Shown piece after piece: positions 34,111 through 43,177 of a stretch of 64,000 nucleotides of DNA; the stretch's first letter is position 1; every line of letters begins with the position of its first letter. Where the stretch lies: the NCBI RefSeq assembly GCF_001641335.1, contig NZ_LVEM01000001.1, positions 2,390,056 through 2,454,055 of the forward strand. Reading direction: 5' to 3'. The notes under the pieces are model-generated. The model made no database searches, was not told the origin of the DNA, and saw only the letters and a program-made list of their open reading frames with translations. Origin of the DNA: Bradyrhizobium stylosanthis. Its GTDB lineage: Bacteria; Pseudomonadota; Alphaproteobacteria; Rhizobiales; Xanthobacteraceae. The position numbers and the translations under genes are program-made.

Positions 34111-34749
34111 TCACGCTGCCTTGCGGTCCTCAGGTTGCTTGCGCACGACCGGCCCTTCGATCCCTGCCTGCCGATACATCGCCTCGAGCGCCTGATCAGA
34201 ATCGTTGAGGTACCCCGCAAGGGCATTCGTCTGACCAAGCTTCCGCGGCTCAGTCAGCCGCGCAAGTGGCCAGCCCGCTCGTCTGAGGATGCGCTCCATT
34301 CGCACGTCGGTGACAGTCACGATCGCGCTTGCGCCCTTCGATCGCATCGTTTCGAGCATTGCGGCGAAAAGTACGAAAGTTGCGCGATTGAACCCGTGCG
34401 GGCCGAGCTCTGTCGCGCGGCCGGTGTCGACGCAGAACCGCGAACTCTCGAGCACGAGCTCGCTCTTCGGCGCCTCCTTGTCCCCTAGCAATATTGGAAA
34501 GGTGTCCGCGAGCATGGTCGGTCCGGTGGTTGGAAGCAGCCTGACGCACCCCAGAACGTCTTGCTCGTTTGAGACGACCAGGACGTAGGTCGGTGCAAGC
34601 GCGTCGTAGATGTCGATTTCCAGATCGCCTGAGACCGAGACCGTCCAATCCAGACGCTCCCTGAATACACGACGGCGCAAGCGGAACATCTGCACCAAAA
34701 GGTCGAGTTGAGATCCAGTCTGACGATGATCGATCGTGATGGCGTACAT
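34111..34749 (-). CDS. LuxI-family acyl-homoserine-lactone synthase
   Basis: The 212-residue protein has all hallmarks of the family: FRLRRRVFRERLDW, the acidic DLEIDIYD, CVRLLPTTGPTML and ESSRFCVD. It makes an N-acyl-homoserine lactone from SAM and an acyl carrier; the acyl group cannot be predicted. The ATG at 34749 has GGAG nine bases upstream; a much longer open frame to 35091 overlaps luxR and is not real. It lies 194 bases downstream of luxR on the same strand, with a dyad in between. Confidence 0.92.
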   Translation of the reverse strand: MYAITIDHRQTGSQLDLLVQMFRLRRRVFRERLDWTVSVSGDLEIDIYDALAPTYVLVVSNEQDVLGCVRLLPTTGPTMLADTFPILLGDKEAPKSELVLESSRFCVDTGRATELGPHGFNRATFVLFAAMLETMRSKGASAIVTVTDVRMERILRRAGWPLARLTEPRKLGQTNALAGYLNDSDQALEAMYRQAGIEGPVVRKQPEDRKAA

Positions 34750-34892
34750 GGCGAGCTCCGTTGAGGGAGCGATCACCAGACCAGAGAGCGGCATCTGCAG
34801 CGCCTGTGCTATTTGACAGGTTCGCGATGAAACGGAAGCGAGCGCCAACCAGAGCAAAGCAAGGCGTCGGTTTTTCCACAAGATAACCGATA

Positions 34893-34914
34893 ACGAGACG
34901 CTCTTACGCGTCGT
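34893..34914 (-). promoter_or_regulatory. Possible lux/tra box between luxR and luxI
   Basis: The 22-base partial dyad ACGA...CG....CG...TCGT lies in the luxR-luxI gap, about 145 bases before the luxI start. Its length and symmetry suit a LuxR-type operator of the kind found in rhizobial tra systems, but no known box matches it exactly. Confidence 0.35.
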
Positions 34915-34942
34915 GAAGGTCATTCGGATATGCCTGACTGCG

Positions 34943-35671
34943 TCAGGGCAACAGTCGTTGCCGTATGGCGAGCGCAACGCAATGGGCGATCGAAGCCGCT
35001 CCAAGCTTGCGGCGAGCATTCTCGAGGTGGAACGCAACGGTGCGTGCCGTGATAGCAAGTATTTCGGCCGTCTCGGACACTGTTTTCCCAAGAGCCGCCC
35101 ATGCCAGGCATTGCCGTTCGCGTTGACTGAGAACCTGGACGCGCTGCGGGTCTTCGTTCATTGCCAACCGCCCGCGCAGATGCGTGTGGAAATAGAGACC
35201 GAGCAATTGGACGACGTCTTGCGACGTCGCCAGCAGGTGGCCTTGCTCCATGAGAGAGTCATCCGTCGCAACCGTGAAGGCTGCCATACGGCCGAAGCCC
35301 GCCCTGATCGGCACAGTGATTCCCGCCTTGATTCCGAACCGCATTGCTTCGTCAAAGAAGCGAAGTTGCTGCCGGTCCCTCGGACGTATTGATCCGGAGG
35401 ATGCTCCCCAGGTGAACATCGCGTGTTCGGTCCGCGCTCGCAGCACGACGGGATCGAGCCGTTGATATTGAAGGCGCAGATATCGGTTCGTCCAGGACCG
35501 AGGGTAGGACGAGATGAGCTTCAGCGAACTATCGACAATGCTGAGATAGGCAAACCAGCGAAAGCCGAGGCCATGGCATGCTCGCGTGGCAATCCGTTCG
35601 AACTCGTTTTCGTCCATGGCTGTCTGGAGAGCGTCTACGAACTCCTGGAAGATGTTTTCCGTCCAGTCCAT
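34943..35671 (-). CDS. LuxR-family quorum-sensing activator (TraR-like)
   Basis: The 242-residue protein has an N-terminal autoinducer-binding domain with the conserved Trp/Tyr/Asp positions (FAYLSIV, RYLRLQYQRLDPVV) and a C-terminal LuxR HTH (LSQRERQCLAWAALGKTVSETAEIL, in two parts, then TVAFHLENARRKLG). The start is ATG 35671; the frame to 35794 has no homology upstream. Sitting directly upstream of luxI, it most likely responds to the lactone made by that enzyme and controls transfer genes of the ICE. Confidence 0.92.
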   Translation of the reverse strand: MDWTENIFQEFVDALQTAMDENEFERIATRACHGLGFRWFAYLSIVDSSLKLISSYPRSWTNRYLRLQYQRLDPVVLRARTEHAMFTWGASSGSIRPRDRQQLRFFDEAMRFGIKAGITVPIRAGFGRMAAFTVATDDSLMEQGHLLATSQDVVQLLGLYFHTHLRGRLAMNEDPQRVQVLSQRERQCLAWAALGKTVSETAEILAITARTVAFHLENARRKLGAASIAHCVALAIRQRLLP

Positions 35672-35825
35672 GGCTGCCTGGATCCGATTGTTACGCCTCA
35701 CGCTAACGGCCGATCCTGCGAGATCGTCTACGATCCCGAATCCTGGCCATTCGCATACGAGGCATGGCCTCAAGCCGCGTGGCTTGAGGCCCATTATCGA
35801 CGTCTATTCGACAGGATGAGGGTAC

Positions 35826-37349
35826 TTAGAGGCGAATGCAGCCGTCCCAGGGAGACTCCCCACCCCAGTTGACGCATACGCTCTGCCTTCGCATGTAACC
35901 TTTCCAAGCATCCGATCCGGCCGTGCGTCCGCCGCCCGTCTCTTTCTCGCCGCCAAACGCGGCACCGATATCGGCGCCGGTCGTACCCATATTCACCCTT
36001 GCGATGCCGCAGTCGCTTCCCGCAGCCGACAGGAACAGTTCGATATTGGTAAGATCCGTGCTGTGAATGCCCGAGGACAGGCCTTGCGGCACGGCGTTGT
36101 TGATCTGAATGGCCTCTTCGATTGTGTCATAGGTGAAGACATAGACGATAGGAGCAAAGGTTTCCTTCTGGACGGAGGGTAAATCGTGCGGGAGACCTGT
36201 GATCAGCGTCGGCTCGACGTAGTAGCCGGGGCGATCAATCCGCCTTCCGCCAAACGCGACTTTTCCTCCTGCGTCCCTTGCGTCTCGAACCGCCCTTTCA
36301 AAGAGGAGAACCGCATCGCGATCGACGAGCGGGCCAACAAGCGTTCCTTCCTCCCTGGGATCGCCGACCTTGATTTGGGAAAAGGCCTCCTTCAAGAGCT
36401 TGATCAGAGGCTCTGCGACCGAACTTTGGACAATGACACGCCTTGTGCTCGTGCAGCGCTGGCCGGTCGTGCCGACAGCACCGAAGGCGATGCTCCGTGC
36501 AGCCAATCTGAGGTCGGCTGTCTGATCGACGATGCAGCCGTTGTTGCCTGAGCATTCGAGCAGATAGCGGCGTCCCAACTTACTGCCGACGACATCTGAG
36601 ATTCGACGCCCGACGGTGCTTGATCCCGTAAACGAGACCAAGGCGACGCGTGTGTCATAAACGAGAAGCTCGGCCACATTGTTGTCGCCTGGGATAATGA
36701 GCGAGAAGACACCGTCAAGCTCGAGCTCGTTCATCGCCATATTGCAGATCCGCTGCAGGCCGAGCGCCGTCAGCGGTACCTTGGGACTGGGCTTCCAGAT
36801 GACGGTGTTGCCCCCAATGGCCGCGAGGAAGGCATTTTGCGCCCAGACGGATGCGGGAAAGTTGTAGGCCGTGATGACGCCTACGACGCCCAGCGGCAGC
36901 CATTGGTCGTACATTCGGTGTTTGCTCCGCTGCGATTGCTGGACAGAGCCGTACATCATGCGGGATTGGCCTGCCGCCATTGTGGCCATGTCGATGACTT
37001 CGCGGACCTCGGCTTTGGCCTCACCGAACGCCTTGCCCGTATCGAGGACAATGAGCGCCGCGAGGTCATCGAGGTACTCTGCGGCGAGTGCTCCGATCCG
37101 CGCGACGAGTTCTCCTCGCCTCGGTGCTGGAACGACCGCCCATTCTCCTTGAGCTGCTTGGGCGCAACGAATGACGCGTTCGTAGTCGCGCTCGTTCGCA
37201 CCAGCGATCTGCGTCACGACTTTGTCCTGAGCCGGATCGACCGCATCGAACGGGATCCTGTCGTCCGTCGGGCTCCATCCATCGCCATGCGCATACGCCC
37301 CAGAGTTCAGATAACCGATATCGAAGTTCTTCAAAGCGCGCTCAAACAT
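35826..37349 (-). CDS. Aldehyde dehydrogenase (ALDH7/AMADH-like)
   Basis: The 507-residue protein is a full-length NAD(P)-dependent aldehyde dehydrogenase: VITAYNFP, NTVIWKPSPKVPL (cofactor lysine), FTGSSTVG, general base in LECSGNN near 263 and the nucleophile in GTTGQRCT near 300. The pattern is that of the ALDH7 group, which includes L-piperidine-6-carboxylate/alpha-aminoadipate semialdehyde dehydrogenases. In the cargo it may oxidise an aldehyde intermediate or side chain of the catabolic substrate. ATG 37349 has GGAGGG; a MarR-like dyad lies 14 bases upstream. Confidence 0.88.
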   Translation of the reverse strand: MFERALKNFDIGYLNSGAYAHGDGWSPTDDRIPFDAVDPAQDKVVTQIAGANERDYERVIRCAQAAQGEWAVVPAPRRGELVARIGALAAEYLDDLAALIVLDTGKAFGEAKAEVREVIDMATMAAGQSRMMYGSVQQSQRSKHRMYDQWLPLGVVGVITAYNFPASVWAQNAFLAAIGGNTVIWKPSPKVPLTALGLQRICNMAMNELELDGVFSLIIPGDNNVAELLVYDTRVALVSFTGSSTVGRRISDVVGSKLGRRYLLECSGNNGCIVDQTADLRLAARSIAFGAVGTTGQRCTSTRRVIVQSSVAEPLIKLLKEAFSQIKVGDPREEGTLVGPLVDRDAVLLFERAVRDARDAGGKVAFGGRRIDRPGYYVEPTLITGLPHDLPSVQKETFAPIVYVFTYDTIEEAIQINNAVPQGLSSGIHSTDLTNIELFLSAAGSDCGIARVNMGTTGADIGAAFGGEKETGGGRTAGSDAWKGYMRRQSVCVNWGGESPWDGCIRL

Positions 37350-37362
37350 CTCAGCCCTCCAT

Positions 37363-37383
37363 TTAGTTATTTAAGTTACCTAA
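37363..37383. promoter_or_regulatory. TTAG...CTAA dyad at the ALDH promoter
   Basis: TTAGTTA and TACCTAA flank TTTAAGT; 17 of the 21 bases of its reverse complement match the site at 46359-46379 before the monooxygenase. The AT-rich site lies in otherwise GC-rich DNA between divergent ALDH and ADH genes. I infer an operator for the MarR regulator at 45683. Confidence 0.6.
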
Positions 37384-37540
37384 TGATCTTGCTATAGACC
37401 TGCCTCCGAGATGTCAATCGGACCCACTGTGCGCACTCGCAGCTCAACGTTACGGCGTGCCGGAAAGCTCAGAGATCCAAGAGCTGCCCCTGGGGTTGGG
37501 GACGAGGCATCGTTCAGGCTCACTCACAACGGAGGAACAC

Positions 37541-38605
37541 TTGAAGAGTCTTGCGCTGACCCAATACCGGGCTCCCCTTGAATGTCTGGAAACAACGACC
37601 CCCGCCCCTGAGGGCAACGAGATATTGCTCAGGGTCAGGGCCTGTGGCGTCTGCCACACCGACCTCCATATCTGGGAAGGCGGCTATGACCTCGGCGGCG
37701 GAAAAATGATGAAGATGTCTGACCGAGGACAGAAGCTGCCGCACACGATGGGCCACGAGGTCGTCGGCGAAGTCGTTGCAGTGGGTGAAGACGCGAAGCG
37801 TCTCATCGAAACAGGCAGGACGTACCTGGTCTATCCCTGGTTCGGCTGCGGAGAGTGTCACGTCTGCAAGAATTCGGACGAGCATCTGTGCCCAACCCCG
37901 CAATATCTCGGCGTTTTGCGCCCAGGCGGTTATGCCGATCACGTGCTGATCCCCCACCCCCGCTACCTCATTGACACTCCCGCGATCCCGCCGGAACAGG
38001 CCGCGCCCTACGCATGCTCGGGGCTGACGGCGTATTCCGCCCTCAAGAAACTTGACCCCGGCCGATTGAAGAAGCCGATCCTGATCGTCGGCGCGGGCGG
38101 GCTTGGCCTGATGTGCCTCTCGCTGTTGAAGGCGATGGGCCGATCTGGCGCGATCATCGCAGATATTGATCCCAACAAGCGGGAGGCCGCGCTCGCCGCC
38201 GGTGCGATCGCGGCTCTCGACCCGACGAAAGACGACTTTTCCAAGCGCCTCACCGAAAGCTCCGAAGGCGGCATCCACGCGATCATCGACTTTGTCGGAT
38301 CCCCGGCGTCCTGGGATCTCTCCATGGCGACGCTCGCCAAGGGAGGCAACTATGTGATCGTCGGCCTCTTTGGCGGCGAACGGACACTGTCGCTGGCAAC
38401 GATGCCCTTGAGATCCATTACTATATCAGGGTCTTTTGTTGGCAGCCGAAGAGACCTGATCGAGCTCATGAGCCTGGTGCGGACTGGCGTCGACAAGATG
38501 CCGATCGTGACCCGACCACTTGAAAGCGCTTATGAGACGCTGTCCGATCTGAAGGAGGGCCGCGTTGTCGGGCGGGCCGTTCTGGTACCGGATCGCCCGA
38601 GTTGA
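37541..38605 (+). CDS. Zinc-dependent alcohol dehydrogenase
   Basis: The 354-residue MDR-family dehydrogenase has the catalytic zinc region ACGVCHTDLH, the GHEVVG block, four structural-zinc cysteines (CGECHVCKNSDEHLC) and the nucleotide fold LIVGAGGLGLM. The start is TTG 37541 behind a perfect GGAGG; the GTG-opened frame from 37457 adds an unconserved leader. It is transcribed divergently from the ALDH, and the pair could convert an alcohol to the carboxylate before ring attack, or reduce toxic aldehyde. Confidence 0.85.
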   Translation: MKSLALTQYRAPLECLETTTPAPEGNEILLRVRACGVCHTDLHIWEGGYDLGGGKMMKMSDRGQKLPHTMGHEVVGEVVAVGEDAKRLIETGRTYLVYPWFGCGECHVCKNSDEHLCPTPQYLGVLRPGGYADHVLIPHPRYLIDTPAIPPEQAAPYACSGLTAYSALKKLDPGRLKKPILIVGAGGLGLMCLSLLKAMGRSGAIIADIDPNKREAALAAGAIAALDPTKDDFSKRLTESSEGGIHAIIDFVGSPASWDLSMATLAKGGNYVIVGLFGGERTLSLATMPLRSITISGSFVGSRRDLIELMSLVRTGVDKMPIVTRPLESAYETLSDLKEGRVVGRAVLVPDRPS

Positions 38606-38654
38606 GCCAAGACAGACGGACGGTGCCGATAGGCCGGCACCGTCCGGAGAGGCC

Positions 38655-39836
38655 TCAGTCAGCGGTGAGCTGGTCAAATAACGTCCAGCGCCCACCCTTG
38701 GCTTCCAGCACATAGATCGGCTTGATCGCGTCGCCATTCTCACGGAACGTGATTTTGCCACCGAGAGCTGGATATTCCTTCATCTTCCGCAGCTCGTCCC
38801 TGATTGCGGTGCGCTCGGGGGCAATCTTGGACGGTTCGCCTGTCACGCCGGCACGCTTCATGGCCTCCGCGTAGAGGTAGACAATGTCGTAGCTGGAGAT
38901 GTCAGTCTGGTTCGGCACAGTCCGACCGATCTTGGCAACCTCGGCCCTCTTTGCAAATGACTTCGCAAAGGTGCGAACAGCATCATTGAGATCGCTGTAG
39001 AAGGGCGAACCAATGATTGTCCCCTCACCCGCCCCCCCAAACCTGATCGGCAGGTCCGGATCGCCCACAGTCGTGCCTGCGAACAGGCGGGCATCGACAC
39101 CCTGCCGCTTCATCTCCTTCGCCAGGTTGATCATTGCCTCAGGCGGCGCACCGACACCGACGATATCGGGCTTCAATTGGGCCAGTCTCGATACCTGTGC
39201 CGACATGTCGAACGCCTTGTAGGGAAAATCGACGAAGCCACTGACGGGGACGGCCACCTTGACCAAGGCTTCCGGGAGAACGGCGGTTCCGACCGCCTTG
39301 GAAACAGCATCGTCGGTGGCGTAGGCTATCGCCGCTTTGCCCATAATAAGATTTTTGGCCCGCATCGCCTTGAGAACGATCTCGATGACGAGGCCCTCGT
39401 CGACCGTATTGCGGAAGGCGTATTTAAACGGAGCCGCCACTCCGGGCGCAGATGATGACATCGACATCTGGACAATTCCAAGCCGCTCTCCCGCCGAGAA
39501 TGCCACGCGAGCTTCGCTCGAGCTGAACGGGCCCACAACAGCGAGAGCCCTTTTGTCGCGGGCGAACTGTTCCACCGCCAGCACCGCCTGCTTTGGATCG
39601 CCGCCAGTATCGAACTTCACAATCCTGATCGGCATCCCATTGATGCCACCGGCACGATTGATCTCATCGGCCGCCATATCCACCGCGATTTCGTTCGCAT
39701 TCGCCACGCTCACGAACGTGCCGGTGTTGGACATCGCCAGGCCGATCACGAGTTCCTCGTCGTCATGTGCGGACGCTGACGTCACGAGCGCCGCCGCCCC
39801 CATCAAGAGCCCCGCTAGAATGCCATTGTATCTCAT
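38655..39836 (-). CDS. livK: Branched-chain-amino-acid-type ABC substrate-binding protein
   Basis: The 393-residue periplasmic protein has a signal peptide (to ~23, cut at ASAHD) and the Peripla_BP_6 fold (IGLAMSNTGTFVSVANANE, VVGPFSSSEAR). These proteins bind amino acids, amides, aromatic acids and small heterocycles, so the ligand may be the substrate of the catabolic genes. It is the last gene of an operon starting at the polysaccharide deacetylase; its start overlaps livF by four bases. Confidence 0.88.
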   Translation of the reverse strand: MRYNGILAGLLMGAAALVTSASAHDDEELVIGLAMSNTGTFVSVANANEIAVDMAADEINRAGGINGMPIRIVKFDTGGDPKQAVLAVEQFARDKRALAVVGPFSSSEARVAFSAGERLGIVQMSMSSSAPGVAAPFKYAFRNTVDEGLVIEIVLKAMRAKNLIMGKAAIAYATDDAVSKAVGTAVLPEALVKVAVPVSGFVDFPYKAFDMSAQVSRLAQLKPDIVGVGAPPEAMINLAKEMKRQGVDARLFAGTTVGDPDLPIRFGGAGEGTIIGSPFYSDLNDAVRTFAKSFAKRAEVAKIGRTVPNQTDISSYDIVYLYAEAMKRAGVTGEPSKIAPERTAIRDELRKMKEYPALGGKITFRENGDAIKPIYVLEAKGGRWTLFDQLTAD

Positions 39837-40606
39837 GAACGCCTCCCTACTGATTTCCTTTTGTGATCCACTTCCATGACCTCGCGTGATGTACCGCCGA
39901 GATAGGCTTCCTGAAGGCCAGTGCTGCCGGCGACAGAAGCGGCGTCGCCCTCGAGGGCCACGCGCCCGAGTTCCAGCACCGTGGCGCGATGAGCAATCCT
40001 CAAGGCGTTTGCGGTGTTCTGCTCAATCAGGAGAATGCTCAGCCCTTCGCGATTGTATGCCTGGATGAGCTCAAACAGCCTTTGCACAAACAGGGGCGAT
40101 AGGCCGAGTGATGGTTCGTCCATCATCAAGAGCTGCGGCTTTGCGAGCAACGCGCGGCCGAGCGCCAGCATCTGCTGTTCTCCGCCGGACAGGCATGACG
40201 CATTGTGATTTCGACGTTGTGCAAGATTTGGGAAACGATCGTAGATTCCACCGATCTCCCGGCGCACAGCAATCTTGTCCCGCCTCATATGGGCCCCCAG
40301 GAGCAGGTTCTCCTCGATTGTCATGGACACCAGGATCCGACGCCCTTCCGGCACCAGGACGAGACCCTCCTCGATGCGCCGGTAGATCGGCCAGCGCGTG
40401 ATGTCCTGGCCCGCAAAGGTGAGCTTGCCGGCTTTTGGCGAGACCGCTCCAAGGATCGACTGAAGCAGGGTGCTCTTGCCCGCTCCGTTAGCACCGACGA
40501 CGGTGACGATCTCTCCACGCGCGACTTGTAGGGAAACGTCGGAAAGCGCCTCGACCCGCCCGTAACACGCTGACAGACTTTCGGCCTTGAGAATCAACTC
40601 GCTCAT
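39833..40606 (-). CDS. livF: LivF-type ABC ATPase
   Basis: The 257-residue ATPase has Walker A GANGAGKST, the signature LSGGEQQMLALGRAL and Walker B LLMMDEPSLGLSP. Start ATG 40606 overlaps the livG stop by four bases (ATGA); the frame is open to 40690. Together with LivG it powers uptake through LivH/LivM. Confidence 0.93.
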   Translation of the reverse strand: MSELILKAESLSACYGRVEALSDVSLQVARGEIVTVVGANGAGKSTLLQSILGAVSPKAGKLTFAGQDITRWPIYRRIEEGLVLVPEGRRILVSMTIEENLLLGAHMRRDKIAVRREIGGIYDRFPNLAQRRNHNASCLSGGEQQMLALGRALLAKPQLLMMDEPSLGLSPLFVQRLFELIQAYNREGLSILLIEQNTANALRIAHRATVLELGRVALEGDAASVAGSTGLQEAYLGGTSREVMEVDHKRKSVGRRS

Positions 40607-41364
40607 GTCGCCCGCTCCGTGCCCAGATACGCTTCGCGTACCTGCTGATCGGTCCTGACCTGGTCGAACGGTCCTTCGGCGATCTTGCATCCGAAATTCA
40701 GCACGACGATCTGTTCGCAGATCGATCGGATGAAATGCATGTCGTGCTCAATGATCAGGAGCGTCGTCCCCCGCTCTCTGAGAATGTCGAGGTGACGGTG
40801 CAGTTCGCGTGTTTCAGAGGCATTTAGCCCGGCAGCAGGCTCGTCCAGCATGAGAAGTGATGGCGACGAAAGGATTGCCCGGATCAGGTCCACGCGCTTG
40901 CGAACACCATAAGGAAGCAATCCCACCGGCTCGTCGGCATACTGGCTCAGACCAAACGCAGAGAGCTCAGCCTTTGCCGCACGGATCCACTCATGATCGC
41001 GCGCGAAGCGAAACGGTCGCAGCACGTCAAGTGGCCGCTTCAATTTGACGTGCTGTCCGATCAGCAGATTGTCGATCACCGACAGACGGGGTATCAGGCG
41101 GATATTCTGAAAGCTTCGAGCGATACCGCGCCCAATGCGATGGCGCGATGGGAGGTCGACGATATCGACGCCGCACATCCGGATGCTTCCGGACGTCACC
41201 GGGTACACGCCGCTGATGAGGTTGAACACCGTAGTCTTGCCGGCGCCGTTCGGGCCGATTAGAGCCGTTGCGGTTCCATCGGGGACGTCAAACGAGAGGT
41301 CGCGCACGACTTCGAGCCCGCCGAACGTTTTAGACAGACTTTGGATCGATAGGAGCATGGTCAT
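40603..41364 (-). CDS. livG: LivG-type ABC ATPase
   Basis: The 253-residue ATPase has Walker A GPNGAGKTT, the diagnostic long LivG insert with IGRGIARSFQNIRLIPRLSV, Walker B LLMLDEPAAGLNASE and IIEHDMHFI. The ABC signature segment (LLPYGVRKRVDLIRAI) is degenerate, as is normal in LivG. It overlaps livM and livF by four bases each. Confidence 0.93.
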   Translation of the reverse strand: MTMLLSIQSLSKTFGGLEVVRDLSFDVPDGTATALIGPNGAGKTTVFNLISGVYPVTSGSIRMCGVDIVDLPSRHRIGRGIARSFQNIRLIPRLSVIDNLLIGQHVKLKRPLDVLRPFRFARDHEWIRAAKAELSAFGLSQYADEPVGLLPYGVRKRVDLIRAILSSPSLLMLDEPAAGLNASETRELHRHLDILRERGTTLLIIEHDMHFIRSICEQIVVLNFGCKIAEGPFDQVRTDQQVREAYLGTERAT

Positions 41365-42212
41365 GAATTAGTTGATCCGCTTTGCGCCCTGGCCTGAGTG
41401 CGCTGGCGCGACAGCCCACGCGTGAGCAACCCTTGTGGACGCAGGGCCATGAAGACGATGATGAAGAGCGCGAAGATCGCGTATCGCCATTGCGAACTGG
41501 ATCTCAACGCTTCGGGCACGAGCGTGAAGATCGCGGCACCGACAAGCGGCCCCCAGACCGACTGGGTTCCTCCGAGCAGCACATAAAGCACCGTGTAAGT
41601 GCTCAGCATCACGCCAAAATACTGGGCCTCGATGTAGTTGAAGTAATGCGCGTACAGAGCCCCACCTACCCCGGCGATGCCGGCGCCCACGGTCAGCGCA
41701 GCAACACCGAGAGCCTTCACGTTGAGGCCGAGGAGGTCCGCGACCAGGGGATCGTTCTTGACCGCCGCGAAATAGACCGTCAGGCGCGTCGTCGACATCA
41801 GCCACACGAGCGAAACGACCAATGTAGCCGCCGAGACCACGACAGAGGCCTCAATGTGGGTTGCGACGGGATAGCCCGCGGCACCACCGACGATGTCGAG
41901 ATTGAGAAAGATCGCAGAAATAACCTGTCCCAAGGCAAAGGTCGCAAGAGACAGGTAGATACCTTGTGTTCTGAGCATCGGCATCGCGACTGCGAACGCC
42001 AAAATGGCCGCTGTCGCGCCACCCGCCCCGATCGCCGCCGATGGCGGCCATCCACACGCATTCGTCAGATAGGCCGCCGCATAGGCGCCGATCGCCATGA
42101 ACCCCGCAATTCCGAGGTTAAGCTGCCCGGCAGACATCGGAAGGTAGACGCCATAGGCCGCGATCGTGTTGAGGGCGAGAAGGACGATGATTCCGGTCTG
42201 ATAGCCCGACAT
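41361..42212 (-). CDS. livM: LivM-type ABC permease
   Basis: The 283-residue protein has eight to nine membrane segments and the family block GQLNLGIAGFMAIGAYAAAYL near the N-terminus. It forms the transmembrane channel with LivH. Its start shares one base with the livH stop region (42212), so the genes are coupled. Confidence 0.92.
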   Translation of the reverse strand: MSGYQTGIIVLLALNTIAAYGVYLPMSAGQLNLGIAGFMAIGAYAAAYLTNACGWPPSAAIGAGGATAAILAFAVAMPMLRTQGIYLSLATFALGQVISAIFLNLDIVGGAAGYPVATHIEASVVVSAATLVVSLVWLMSTTRLTVYFAAVKNDPLVADLLGLNVKALGVAALTVGAGIAGVGGALYAHYFNYIEAQYFGVMLSTYTVLYVLLGGTQSVWGPLVGAAIFTLVPEALRSSSQWRYAIFALFIIVFMALRPQGLLTRGLSRQRTQARAQSGSTNS

Positions 42213-43084
42213 CAGAGCTTCTCCCTGGCAGCAACCGGACCAAAGAGCCCCTCGGGCTTGGCGATAAGCAACGCGAGCAACAGGCCATAGACGCTGATGT
42301 TCACGAAATCCGCGCCAAGGAACTGCGTCGAGAGGATCTCAACGAGGCCGATCAGCAACCCACCGGCGACCGCTCCCCAGATATTGCCCATGCCACCAAT
42401 GATCATCGCGCTGATACCTTTGAATCCGATGCTTTCGCCCATGGACGAGGATACTTGCAGGTAGCTGATCGCAAAGAGGATGCCGCCAATGCCTGTGAAC
42501 AGCGCGCTCAGCACGAATAGGCGAGACACAACGGAGCCGACGTTCACACCGAGAATCGTAGCGGTACGACGGTTCTCTGCGATCGCCCTCACCTGACGTC
42601 CGAGATTTGTAAATCGCAGGGACAGGGACAGTGCGATGACGAACGCAAGCGAGAGGACCAAGCTCAACAGCTGAGCGCCTCCAATGATGATCGAGCCGAA
42701 CCTCCAGTTGAAATCGACGATGAGGGCCGGAAAAGATTGTTGATCAGACCCTAACCAAAGGATGATCAGGTTCTCGAGCAGCACCAGAAAGCCCAACGAG
42801 CTGACGAGAGGAACCTCGGGATCGCTGTCGCTGCTTGGCCGATAGGTCAGGAGATAGACCGCAACGCCCACGGCTGCGCTTGCCGCGAGCGCAATGCCGA
42901 ATGCAATTGGCCAGTGCTGCCCACCTCGGAGCGCCGCCCACGAGACCATTCCAGCAATCATGAAGATGCCTGGAATGGAGAAATTGAGAAAATTGAGGAC
43001 GCCAATTGCAAGCGTAAACGCGACGGCAATCATCACGTAAACGCCGCCGAGCATGAAGCCATTGACAATTTGCTGAGAAATCAC
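42212..43084 (-). CDS. livH: LivH-type ABC permease
   Basis: The 290-residue permease begins with the conserved QQIVNGFMLGGVYVMIAVAF and carries the EAA-like GGMGNIWGAVAGGLLIG loop. I chose GTG 43084 with AGGAG upstream; the longer frame to 43126 has an Arg-rich head not seen in LivH. It lies 94 bases after the deacetylase gene and is probably co-transcribed. Confidence 0.9.
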   Translation of the reverse strand: MISQQIVNGFMLGGVYVMIAVAFTLAIGVLNFLNFSIPGIFMIAGMVSWAALRGGQHWPIAFGIALAASAAVGVAVYLLTYRPSSDSDPEVPLVSSLGFLVLLENLIILWLGSDQQSFPALIVDFNWRFGSIIIGGAQLLSLVLSLAFVIALSLSLRFTNLGRQVRAIAENRRTATILGVNVGSVVSRLFVLSALFTGIGGILFAISYLQVSSSMGESIGFKGISAMIIGGMGNIWGAVAGGLLIGLVEILSTQFLGADFVNISVYGLLLALLIAKPEGLFGPVAAREKL

Positions 43085-43177
43085 GGCCGCCCGTCTCCTG
43101 TGACCGGCGTTGATCCAACGCAGCATCGCGCATTCATATCGAGTACCTCCAAGTCGGTAATTGTTCGCTTCTCGCGC

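Noticed and set aside
34933..34947. CCTGAC-TGC-GTCAGG hairpin at the luxR stop as a terminator
   Set aside because: No T-run; luxI follows on the same strand, so it may be an operator or chance. Not scored as a feature.
34750..35091. Long N-terminal extension of LuxI
   Set aside because: It would overlap luxR; the LuxI fold starts at the ATG at 34749 with a good ribosome-binding site.
35661..35672. GTCCAGTCCATGG as a second dusA attachment core
   Set aside because: Shares only a few bases with the dusA site and lies at the luxR start codon; short chance match.
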